Below are positions 56,576 to 64,000 of a stretch of 64,000 nucleotides of DNA, piece by piece (positions within the stretch are counted from its first letter, which is position 1; every line of letters starts with the position of its first letter). Position numbers and translations under genes: made by a program. Origin of the DNA: Inquilinus sp052078665 (GTDB taxonomy: Bacteria > Pseudomonadota > Alphaproteobacteria > DSM-16000 > Inquilinaceae). The stretch spans positions 19,942-83,941 of the forward strand of contig NZ_JBQJIK010000031.1 in assembly GCF_052078665.1 (NCBI RefSeq), given 5' to 3'. The notes beneath the pieces were generated by a model, which worked only from the letters and a program-made list of their open reading frames with translations, made no database searches and was not told the DNA's origin.

Positions 56576-57190
56576 GTGAGCAAGCGCCTGAATTCGAAGC
56601 ACAAGATCGACCGCCGCCTCGGCGTCAACCTCTGGGGCCGTCCGAAGAGCCCGCTGAACAACCGCGATTACCGCCCGGGCCAGCACGGCCAGCGGCGCAC
56701 GAAGCCGACCGATTACGGCACGCAGCTGATGTCCAAGCAGAAGCTGAAGGGCTACTACGGCAACATCGGCGAGAAGCAGTTCCGCCGCCTGTTCGAAGAG
56801 GCCGTGCGCCGCAAGGGCGACACCGGCGAGAACCTGATCGGCCTGCTGGAGCGCCGCCTGGACACCGTCGTGTACCGGATGAAGTTCGTCCCGACCGTGT
56901 TCGCCGCCCGCCAGATCGTCAATCACGGCCATGTCCTGGTGAACGGCAAGCGCCTCAACATCGCGTCCTACCAGGTCAAGGACGGCGACGTGATCGAGAT
57001 CAAGCAGAAGTCGCGTGAGCTGCCGGTGATCCTGGCCGCGATCTCGTCCTCCGAGCGCGACGTGCCGGACTACGTCGAGGTCGACCACGGCACCTTCAAG
57101 GGCAAGCTGGTGCGCAGCCCGGCCCTGGCCGACGTGCCGTACCCGGTCCAGATGGAACCGAACCTGGTGGTCGAGTTCTACAGCCGCTGA
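56576..57190 (+). CDS. rpsD: Ribosomal protein S4
   Basis: A 204-aa S4 starting at GTG 56576 after GAGAGGATCGAGC. The N-terminal part is MSKRLNSKHKIDRRLGVNLWGRPKSPLNNRDYRPGQHG, and the S4 RNA-binding domain is LERRLDTVVYRMKF with VLVNGKRLNIASYQVKDGD. Length is normal. A strong terminator follows at once. Confidence 0.98.
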   Translation: MSKRLNSKHKIDRRLGVNLWGRPKSPLNNRDYRPGQHGQRRTKPTDYGTQLMSKQKLKGYYGNIGEKQFRRLFEEAVRRKGDTGENLIGLLERRLDTVVYRMKFVPTVFAARQIVNHGHVLVNGKRLNIASYQVKDGDVIEIKQKSRELPVILAAISSSERDVPDYVEVDHGTFKGKLVRSPALADVPYPVQMEPNLVVEFYSR

Positions 57191-57217
57191 TCTCAGCCGG
57201 CTGTCCGACGAGAAGAG

Positions 57218-57248
57218 AAGGGGCGCCCGCGGGGCGCCCCTTTCGTTT
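57218..57248 (+). terminator. Rho-independent terminator after rpsD
   Basis: AAGGGGCGCCC and GGGCGCCCCTT pair perfectly around a 3-nt loop, followed by TCGTTTC. It lies 27 bp after the rpsD stop and also lies 49 bp from the MFS stop, which may use it in reverse. Confidence 0.85.
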
Positions 57249-57296
57249 CAGCCGGCCCCGAGGCTGCGGCTGGATTGGACGTCGGCGGCCATCGAC

Positions 57297-58592
57297 TCAA
57301 CCGGCCACGGTCCGGGCCCGGACCAGCCGGTCGCGGCCGGCGCCGAGGCCGGCCAGGGCCGCGACGACGCCGATCGCCAGCACCAGCAGCCCGGCCGCGG
57401 TCCAGCCGCCGGTCCAGTCGTGCAGCAGGCCGATCAGCAGCGGCCCGCCGGAGGCCAGGGTGTAGCCCACGCCCTGCGACATCGAGGACAGATGGGCCGC
57501 GACATGGGCGTCCGGCGTGCGCAGCACCACCAGGGTCAGGGCCACGGCGAAGGCGGCGCCCTGGCCGATGCCGAGCAGCAGGATCCAGAGCCAGACCGTG
57601 CCCAGCGGCGCGAAGATGCAGCCCAGGAACCCGGCGAGCGAGAACGCCATGCACAGCACCGCGGCCAGCTTTTGGTCGCGGCCGCGGGTCGCCAGCGACG
57701 GCGCCACCAGCGCGGCGGCGACCTGCACCATGATCGAGACCGAGACCATGATCCCGGCGGTGACGCCGTCGACGCCGCGGTCGCGCAGGATCGGGGCCAG
57801 CCAGCCGAAGACGCTGTAGGCCAGCGAGGATTGCAGCCCCATGAACAGCGTGACCTGCCAGGCCAGCGGGTCGGTCCACAGCCCACGGACGGTGAAGCCG
57901 GCATGGGCGGCTGCGCCCTGGCGCGGCGGGATCTGGGTCAGCCAGACCAGCGCGGCGATGATCACCGGGATGGTCCAGAAGGCCAGGGCCGCGGCCCAGG
58001 ACCCGTCGGCCGCCCGGGCGAGCGGCAGGGTGCTGCCGGCGGCGACCGCGGCGCCGGCGCACAGCGCCATGGTGTAGACCCCGGTCATCAGGGCGGCCTT
58101 GTCCGGGAAGTCGCGCTTGACGAGGCCCGGCAGCAGCACGTTGGTGACGCCGATGCCGGCGCCGGCCAGGATGGCGCCCAGCAGCAGGGCAGGGGTCGTG
58201 CCCAGGCCGCGCAGCGCGGTGCCGACCGCCAGCACCAGCAGCAGCGCCAGGATCGCGCGCTCGGTGCCCAGCCGCCGGCTGATCCGCGGCGCCAGCACGC
58301 CGAACAGGCCGAGGCAGACCACCGGCGCCGTGGTCAGCAGGCTCGCCGTGCCGGCGGAGATGCCGGTGTCGGCGATGATCTCCTTCAGCACCGGACCCAG
58401 GCTCGACAGCGCCGGCCGCAGGTTGAGCGCGATCAGGACCAGGCTGACGACCAGCAGCCACCCGGCCTTGAGCGGCGTCGCCGGCGCCGGGACGTCGTCG
58501 ACCTCGGCATCGATCAGCAGCTCGTCAGCCAGGCCATGGGAGGCAGGGGGCACGGCTCGGTCGTTCCGATCCTGCTCGGCAGTCGACACCAC
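57297..58592 (-). CDS. MFS transporter, CynX/NimT family
   Basis: A 431-aa 12-TM major facilitator. The family marks are LNLRPALSSLGPVL in the first segment, GLFGVLAPRISRRLG in the loop, GAGIGVTNVLLPGLVKRDF in helix 5, and SMSQGVGYTLASGGPLLIGLLHD near the end. GTG 58592 is favoured: AGGAGG lies 6 bases upstream; an ATG at 58655 would add 21 Arg-rich residues. Related proteins carry cyanate or nitroimidazole; the substrate here is unknown. Confidence 0.85.
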   Translation of the reverse strand: MVSTAEQDRNDRAVPPASHGLADELLIDAEVDDVPAPATPLKAGWLLVVSLVLIALNLRPALSSLGPVLKEIIADTGISAGTASLLTTAPVVCLGLFGVLAPRISRRLGTERAILALLLVLAVGTALRGLGTTPALLLGAILAGAGIGVTNVLLPGLVKRDFPDKAALMTGVYTMALCAGAAVAAGSTLPLARAADGSWAAALAFWTIPVIIAALVWLTQIPPRQGAAAHAGFTVRGLWTDPLAWQVTLFMGLQSSLAYSVFGWLAPILRDRGVDGVTAGIMVSVSIMVQVAAALVAPSLATRGRDQKLAAVLCMAFSLAGFLGCIFAPLGTVWLWILLLGIGQGAAFAVALTLVVLRTPDAHVAAHLSSMSQGVGYTLASGGPLLIGLLHDWTGGWTAAGLLVLAIGVVAALAGLGAGRDRLVRARTVAG

Positions 58593-58813
58593 GGGCTTCC
58601 TCCTGGCCACGAAACGAGATCCGCCCCGGCGGATCGCGGGGCGGTTGGCCGCCATTCTGGACCGGAGTGGGGCGCCGCCGCCCGTCCCACCTCGTCATGC
58701 CTGGGTCCAGGGCTCGGCATGGCCGGAAACCGGCCTCGCGATCGCATCGACGGCAGACAGTTGCCTGTCAATCATCGGACATGGGTCTGTTAGACTGCCG
58801 CCAGGGGGTAGCC

Positions 58814-61800
58814 ATGGCGGTTTCGCCGATCGCCGTAAAGCTGATCACGCCGCGGCCGAGCCACATCGTCCGGCGGTCCCGCATCCTTGACGCCATCGAC
58901 CGGGGGCTGCGGGACGGCTGCTGCTGGGTCGCGGCCCCGGCGGGTTACGGCAAGACCACGGCCGCCGTCGACTATCTGCGCGACCGCCGCGAGCCGCATC
59001 TGTGGTACCGCGTCGACGAGGGCGACGACGACATCGCCAACTTCTTCCATTTCCTCGGCCGGACCCTGCCGGCCGGCCGGGCCCGCCGCCTGCCGGTGTT
59101 CGGACCGGAATACGCCGAACAGTCCGAGGCCTTCGCCCGCCGCTTCTTCCAGGCCTTCTTTGCCCTGCTGAAGCCCGGCACCGTGCTGGTGCTCGACGAT
59201 CTGCACCGGGCCGAGACGGCGCGCTTCCGCGGCACGCTCGACATCCTGCTGCAGGAATGCCCGCGCGAGCTGCGCTGCCTGTGCCTGGCCCGCATCCTGC
59301 CGCCGGCGGAGCTGGCCGGGCTCCGGCGCCGCGGCGCCATCGCCGTGATCGACCACGCCGACCTCGCCTTCTCGGAGAACGAGGCGCGCGAGCTGGTGAC
59401 GGCCCATATGCTGCGCGCGGCCTCGGCGATCGATGTCGGGTCGGCCCGGGGCTGGGCGGCCGGGCTGGTGCTGCTGGCGGAGTCCGGCATCGCCGTCGAT
59501 GCCGGCCCGGCAACGGGGCCGTCCCTCGGCGGCGAAGACGCGATGTTCGACGTGTTGGGGACGCAGCTGTTCGACACCTTGCCGGCGGCCGAGCAGGACA
59601 TGCTGCTGAAGCTGAACCTGCTGCCGGGGATCACCGCCGAATTGGCGACGGCCATGGTGGGGTCGGATCGGGCCCGCTCGAGCACCGAGCGGCTGCACCG
59701 GCGGCAGCTCCTGGTCGCGCGCGGCGAGGCGGCGCAGCCGGTGTTCACCCTGCACGACCTGCTGCGCAGCTTCCTGAGCGACCGCTTCGCCCGGCATTTC
59801 GCGCCGGAGGAACAGGTCCGGCTGCGGATCCGGGCCGCGACGATCCTCAGCGAGGCCGGGCGGGGCGACGACGCCATCGATCTCGCGCTGCAGGGCCGGG
59901 CCTGGGGGCTGGCAGGCCGGCTGCTGGCCGATCATGCCGAGGCGGTGCTGGCGCAAGGCCGTCGCGCCACCTTCGCCGATTGGTGCGCGCAGCTGCCCGA
60001 AGACGCGTTCGACGGCTGGCTGTGCTACTGGGCGGGCGTCGCCGCGATGCCGGACGACAGCGCGGCGGAGACGTGGCTGTCGCGAGCCTGGGCCGCCTTC
60101 GAGCATGACGGCGATGCCCGCGGCCGCTGCCTGACCGTGGCCCGCGCCGTCCTGGTCAAGACCGACAGCTGGCGCACGCATCAGGGGCTGGCCGACTGGA
60201 CCCGGCGCGCCTTCGCGCTCCTGGACGAAGGGCTGCCGGAGCTGCCGGCGGACCAGCATCTCCTGGTCCGGGTCGGGCTGCTGAGCGCCTGCGTCTACGC
60301 CGATGACTATCGCCGCGGCATGGAGGCCTCGGGCCGGCTGGCGGAGCAGCTGGCCGCAAGGCTGGCGACGCCCCATGCCGGCGATTCGCCGGCGTCGCGG
60401 GTGCATGCCAGCCAGATCCTGATCTCCTATTCCGGCTCGACCGGCAATGCGGCGCTGTTCGAGACGGCCGTCGACTGCGTCGCGGAGGAGCTGCGCGATC
60501 CCGGTGTCTCCCCCTGGGTGCTCGGTCTCTGGCTGGTCGATTTCGGTGCGGTCAGAGGGCGCTACTTCTTCCCCTATGCGCGGCGCGGCTTTCCTTATGC
60601 CGAGGCGGAGCAGGCGCTGCGCGCCGCCATCGCCATCGGCGAGCGCGAGGCGCTCCGCGGGGTCGAGTTCGGCGCGCTGTATCACCTGCAGCTGCAGATG
60701 AAGCTGCGCAACGAGTGGGAGGAGTTCGCCGGGCTGGTCGGCCGCCTGGCGGAGATCGCGGACAGCCGCTTCACCACCCAGGTCGCCGTGGTGGCGGATT
60801 GCCAGGCCGCGATGCACACCCGGCAGGGCAATTTCGCCGAGGCGTACCGGGCCTGCGACCGTTTCATGGCCGCGATCGAGGCGGCGAACGAGCCGCCGAT
60901 CGAGCGCTGGCCGCATTTCATCACCCTGTTCCAGCTGTTGCTGGCGGATCGCAAGCCGACGCAGGCCGCCGCGTTCCTGGAGACGCGCCTGCCCCTGTTC
61001 GACGGGGCGGTGCTGCGTCGCACCGAGGCCTGCGTGCGGATCGCCCGGGCCCTGGAGGCGAAATGGGCTGGAAGCGCAGACTATCCCGGCCGGCTCGCGG
61101 TGGCGATCGGGACCCTGCGCGAGATCGGCTGGATGGCGGTCCTGGCCAACCTGCCGCTGCTGCTGGCGGAGCTCTGCGCCGACGCGATCGACGACGGCAT
61201 CGGGACGGAATTCTGCCGCGCGCTGATCGGGCAGCGCCGGCTCTCGCCGCCGCAGCGCCGTCCGGCACGCTGGCCCTGGACGCTCGCGGTGCATGTGCTG
61301 GGCGGGTTCCGCCTCGAGCGGGACGGGGTGCCGTTGGACCCGGGGCCGAAGCCGCCGACGCGATCGCTCGACATCCTGCAGGCCCTGGCCTTGGCGCGGG
61401 ACCATAGCTGCCGCATGGAGGAGCTGCAGGACTGGTTCTGGCCGGATGCCGATGGCGACCGGGCAAAGGCCGCCTGCGAACAGGCGCTGCATCGGCTGCG
61501 CCGGCTGCTCGGGCGGTCCGATCTGGTGCTGCAGCGGGAGGGACGGCTGCGCCTGGCGCCGGACAGGGTCTGGGTCGATCTCGATGATTGGGAGGACCGC
61601 CTGCGGCAGGGAATGGCGGAGGCCGGGCCGGACTCCGACCGCCTGATCCTCGACGTCCCGGGCCCGGTGCAGTCGCGTGGGGGCGACGCCGGATGGTCGC
61701 TGCCCGCCGCCGACCGGCTGCGCGACCGGTTCCTCGACCTGGCGCTGGATCTCGGCCGGCGGCATGAGCAGGGGGGCGACGCCGGCCGCGCCCGGGCCCT

Positions 61801-61999
61801 GTATCTGCGTGCACTGGACCTCTATCCGGATTCGGCGCGGGTCCATGAGGCGCTGATCCGCGGCCGGCTGGCCCGGGCCGATGCGGCCGGGGCTCTCGAC
61901 GACTACGAGCGCTATGAGCGGATGCTCCGGGCGACGCCCGGCACGGCCCCGTCCGCCGCGATCCACAGCCTGGTGAAGCTATTGCTGCGGTCCGCCTAG
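58814..61999 (+). CDS. Hybrid MalT-like STAND / SARP-type transcriptional regulator
   Basis: A 1061-aa protein. The N-terminus (VKLITPRPSHIVRRSRILDAI) and NTPase (Walker A APAGYGKTT at 41-49, Walker B TVLVLDDLH at 123-131) are of the MalT/LuxR-STAND type, followed by a long TPR-like helical region (about 400-800). From about 825 the C-terminus is not LuxR but an OmpR-like winged helix plus BTAD (LAVHVLGGFRLERDGVPLDPG, WFWPDADGDRAKAACEQALHRLRRLLG, VWVDLDDWEDRL), as in SARP regulators. ATG 58814 follows AGGGGG. It lies just before the RTX gene, which may be its target. Confidence 0.87.
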   Translation: MAVSPIAVKLITPRPSHIVRRSRILDAIDRGLRDGCCWVAAPAGYGKTTAAVDYLRDRREPHLWYRVDEGDDDIANFFHFLGRTLPAGRARRLPVFGPEYAEQSEAFARRFFQAFFALLKPGTVLVLDDLHRAETARFRGTLDILLQECPRELRCLCLARILPPAELAGLRRRGAIAVIDHADLAFSENEARELVTAHMLRAASAIDVGSARGWAAGLVLLAESGIAVDAGPATGPSLGGEDAMFDVLGTQLFDTLPAAEQDMLLKLNLLPGITAELATAMVGSDRARSSTERLHRRQLLVARGEAAQPVFTLHDLLRSFLSDRFARHFAPEEQVRLRIRAATILSEAGRGDDAIDLALQGRAWGLAGRLLADHAEAVLAQGRRATFADWCAQLPEDAFDGWLCYWAGVAAMPDDSAAETWLSRAWAAFEHDGDARGRCLTVARAVLVKTDSWRTHQGLADWTRRAFALLDEGLPELPADQHLLVRVGLLSACVYADDYRRGMEASGRLAEQLAARLATPHAGDSPASRVHASQILISYSGSTGNAALFETAVDCVAEELRDPGVSPWVLGLWLVDFGAVRGRYFFPYARRGFPYAEAEQALRAAIAIGEREALRGVEFGALYHLQLQMKLRNEWEEFAGLVGRLAEIADSRFTTQVAVVADCQAAMHTRQGNFAEAYRACDRFMAAIEAANEPPIERWPHFITLFQLLLADRKPTQAAAFLETRLPLFDGAVLRRTEACVRIARALEAKWAGSADYPGRLAVAIGTLREIGWMAVLANLPLLLAELCADAIDDGIGTEFCRALIGQRRLSPPQRRPARWPWTLAVHVLGGFRLERDGVPLDPGPKPPTRSLDILQALALARDHSCRMEELQDWFWPDADGDRAKAACEQALHRLRRLLGRSDLVLQREGRLRLAPDRVWVDLDDWEDRLRQGMAEAGPDSDRLILDVPGPVQSRGGDAGWSLPAADRLRDRFLDLALDLGRRHEQGGDAGRARALYLRALDLYPDSARVHEALIRGRLARADAAGALDDYERYERMLRATPGTAPSAAIHSLVKLLLRSA

Positions 62000-62048
62000 G
62001 CGAATCGAGGGGGAACAGAAAAGAATACACTGTGGCTTGAGATCACAC

Positions 62049-62080
62049 ACCCTCCGTTCGGCTGATGCCGAATGGAGGGT
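62049..62080 (+). terminator. Hairpin terminator after the MalT/SARP-type gene
   Basis: ACCCTCCGTTCGGC and GCCGAATGGAGGGT form a 14-bp stem with one G-U pair and a TGAT loop, followed by TTTCGG. It lies 49 bp after the stop. Confidence 0.8.
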
Positions 62081-62214
62081 TTCGGAGCAAGTTTGATGGC
62101 TCCTCTTCAGGCTCGGCGATCCGTCTGTGTGCGCCCTTGTCGGTTTCGAGAAGCGTGGCGCTGCGCCGGAGCCGGCCGGAAGATTGTGCGGTTTGAACAG
62201 AAGGCATACTGACG

Positions 62215-64000
62215 ATGGCGATCATTCCAGGAACACCCGGCCCCGATTCCCTGACGGGGGGCGTCGATGCCGACACCATCGATGGGCTGGCGGGCAACGA
62301 TACGCTGCAGGGGCTGGGCGGCAACGACATCCTCCGCGGCGGCACCGGCACGGACTACATGTATGGCGGCATCGGCGATGACCGGATCGAGACCGGGGGC
62401 GGTGGCGGCGACTACGGCTATGGCGGCGACGGCAAGGACACCATGGTCGGGTCGGCCGACGCCGAGACCCTGTACGGCGAAGCCGACAACGACACCCTCA
62501 GCGGGGCGGCCGGCAACGACTCGCTCTATGGCGGCGCCGGCAACGATAATCTCGGCGGCGGCGAGGGCGACGACTACGTCAGCACCGGCATCGGTGTCGA
62601 CATCGTCGACGGCGGTACCGGGACCGACACGCTCTATGTCGACCGCAGTTCGGCGACGACGGGCGTCAGCTTCACCCTGAACGGCGCCGCCGGCAGCGAC
62701 GGCAGCCGCGCGATCAACATGGAGCTGATGACCTATTATGCTGGTTCGGGCAGCGACACCATCACCGGGGCCGGCGGCGCCGACTCGATCTACGGCTATG
62801 ACGGCACCGACGTCCTGAACGGGGCCGGCGGCACCGACAACCTCAACGGCGGTGCCGGCACCGACACGCTCGGCGGCGGCGACGGCAACGACACTCTCTC
62901 CGGGAATGACGGCAACGACACCCTCCGCGGCGGCGCCGGCACGGACTACATGTACGGCGGCATCGGCGATGACCGGATCGAGACCGGCGGGGGTGGCGGC
63001 GACTACGGCTATGGCGGCGACGGCGTCGACACGCTGATCGGGTCGGCCGATGCCGAAAGCCTCTACGGCGATGCCGGCAATGACGCGATCTACGGCCAGG
63101 CCGGCAACGACACGATCTATGGCGGCGCCGACAACGACACGCTCAGCGGCGGCGAAGGCGACGACTACATCAGCACCGGCGCCGGGGTCGAAACTGTCGA
63201 TGGCGGTGCCGGCATCGACACGTTGTATGTCGACCGCAGCGCCACCTCTGCCGGTGTCAGCTTCACCCTGAACGGCGCGGCCGGCAGCGACGGCAGCCGG
63301 GCGACCAGCATGGAGCTGATGACCTACTATGGCGGGTCGGGCAACGACACCGTCACCGGGGCCGGCGGCATCGACTCGATCTATGGCGGCGGCGGCACCG
63401 ACGTCCTGAACGGGGTGGCGGGGAACGACAACCTCAATGGCGGGGCCGGCACCGACACGCTCGGCGGCGGCGACGGCAATGACACCCTCTCGGGAAATGA
63501 CGGCAACGACATCCTCCGCGGCGGCGCCGGCACGGACTACATGTACGGCCAGGCCGATGACGACCGGATCGAGACCGGCGGGGGCGGCGGCGACTACGGC
63601 TATGGCGGCGACGGCGCCGACACCCTGATCGGGTCGGCTGACGCCGAATCCCTCTATGGCGATGCCGGCAATGACGCGATCTACGGCCAGGCCGGCAACG
63701 ACACGATCTACGGCGGCGCCGACAACGACACGCTCAGCGGCGGCGAAGGCGACGACTACATCAGCACCGGCGCCGGGGTCGAAACTGTCGATGGCGGTGC
63801 CGGCACCGACACGCTGTATGTCGACCGCAGCGGCACCGGCACCGGGGTCAGCTTCACCCTGAACGGCGCGGCTGGCAGCGACGGCAGCCGGGCGACCAGC
63901 ATGGAGCTGATGACCTACTATGGCGGGTCGGGCAACGACACCGTCACCGGGGCCGGCGGCATCGACTCGATCTATGGCGGCGGCGGCACCGACGTCCTGA
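62215..64000 (+). CDS. RTX calcium-binding repeat protein, 5' part (runs off the window)
   Basis: An open frame from ATG 62215 continues to the window end without a stop, 595 codons. The protein begins MAIIPGTPGPDSLTGGVDAD and is built of GGxGxDxLx nonapeptide repeats (LGGNDILRGGTGTDYMYGG, LSGNDGNDTL), which wrap calcium in parallel beta-rolls. A 197-residue unit is repeated: each has a roll part and a non-RTX insert (YVDRS, VSFTLNGAAGSDGSRA, MELMTYY). There is no N-terminal signal, so type I secretion through a C-terminal signal is expected, but the end lies outside. Likely a surface or secreted adhesin-like protein. Confidence 0.9.
   Translation, partial: MAIIPGTPGPDSLTGGVDADTIDGLAGNDTLQGLGGNDILRGGTGTDYMYGGIGDDRIETGGGGGDYGYGGDGKDTMVGSADAETLYGEADNDTLSGAAGNDSLYGGAGNDNLGGGEGDDYVSTGIGVDIVDGGTGTDTLYVDRSSATTGVSFTLNGAAGSDGSRAINMELMTYYAGSGSDTITGAGGADSIYGYDGTDVLNGAGGTDNLNGGAGTDTLGGGDGNDTLSGNDGNDTLRGGAGTDYMYGGIGDDRIETGGGGGDYGYGGDGVDTLIGSADAESLYGDAGNDAIYGQAGNDTIYGGADNDTLSGGEGDDYISTGAGVETVDGGAGIDTLYVDRSATSAGVSFTLNGAAGSDGSRATSMELMTYYGGSGNDTVTGAGGIDSIYGGGGTDVLNGVAGNDNLNGGAGTDTLGGGDGNDTLSGNDGNDILRGGAGTDYMYGQADDDRIETGGGGGDYGYGGDGADTLIGSADAESLYGDAGNDAIYGQAGNDTIYGGADNDTLSGGEGDDYISTGAGVETVDGGAGTDTLYVDRSGTGTGVSFTLNGAAGSDGSRATSMELMTYYGGSGNDTVTGAGGIDSIYGGGGTDVL
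62320..64000 (+). repeat. 591-bp tandem coding repeats in the RTX gene
   Basis: Copies begin at 62320, 62911 and 63502, aligned on GGCAACGAC before the CTCCGCGG stretch. The period is exactly 591 bp (197 codons) twice over, and the third copy is cut by the window end. Copies 2 and 3 are more alike than copy 1. Confidence 0.9.

Noticed and set aside
58790..61966. A 1058-codon minus-strand frame across the MalT/SARP-type gene
   Set aside because: It is an antisense shadow; the plus-strand protein has Walker motifs and a BTAD domain.
62215..64000. CRISPR-like array from the regular DNA repeats
   Set aside because: The periodicity is coding (RTX nonapeptides and a 591-bp unit) with an open frame throughout; there are no unique spacers.

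Overview
The window looks like chromosomal DNA from a high-GC alphaproteobacterium. I infer Rhodospirillales (Inquilinus/Azospirillum-like) from protein style and gene order, not from a marker search. Supporting signs are an alphaproteobacterial-style DksA with a degraded zinc finger, a candidate GAAC-N7 SOS box before recA, glyQ-glyS close to ppdK, a YgfZ folate protein, and very GC-rich codons that produce many long antisense shadow frames. No rRNA, tRNA, CRISPR, IS element or phage gene was found.

Layout: 1-6.4 kb holds housekeeping genes (polyprenyl diphosphate synthase, DUF2007, N6-adenine methyltransferase, S49 peptidase, glyQ, glyS). 6.4-7.6 kb is a TetR regulator divergent from a small exported protein, with a clean 19-bp palindrome between them. 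8.1-13.5 kb carries ppdK, a hydrolase, a DUF1194 protein and murB. 13.9-17.7 kb is an acid-sugar cluster (otnK, otnI, ltnD, divergent otnC) that should convert L-threonate or D-erythronate to DHAP. 17.8-19.7 kb has a flavin reductase, an Fe-type SOD and an overlapping upstream Fe-S type (SufR-like) regulator.

19.7-24.0 kb is the most interesting part: a two-gene cassette of a 135-aa helical protein and a 1280-aa nSTAND NTPase/WD40 protein. The C-terminus of the small protein and the N-terminus of the NTPase carry the same short glycine-rich motif. This is the architecture of NLR-type receptors that pass a signal by prion-like (amyloid) templating to a membrane-targeting cell-death effector. 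Next to it lies a rotted partial copy of a GNAT gene whose intact version sits 0.6 kb further on, which suggests a recombination scar at the cassette edge.

24.4-35.2 kb is mixed: EamA transporter, GNAT, M20 peptidase, a cytochrome c fusion, ygfZ, an EF-hand/ECF sigma/anti-sigma/metal-sensor operon, DUF4424, membrane proteins, lipoproteins and dksA. 35.2-43.6 kb has an AraC regulator, then recA, gltX, a degenerate NYN protein, cysS, cimA and trmJ. 43.6-47.2 kb has an SH3b-DUF2272 protein, small enzymes and a PadR/Fur-like regulator pair with palindromic sites upstream. 47.7-52.9 kb is a periplasmic set of a PQQ-type propeller flanked by two large monoheme proteins. 53.2-56.4 kb has a 143-bp palindromic element, a cobalamin riboswitch and a BtuFCD-type ABC transporter. 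The window ends with rpsD, a CynX/NimT-type MFS exporter, a hybrid MalT/SARP-type regulator, and the 5' part of an RTX protein built from 197-residue repeats that runs off the window.
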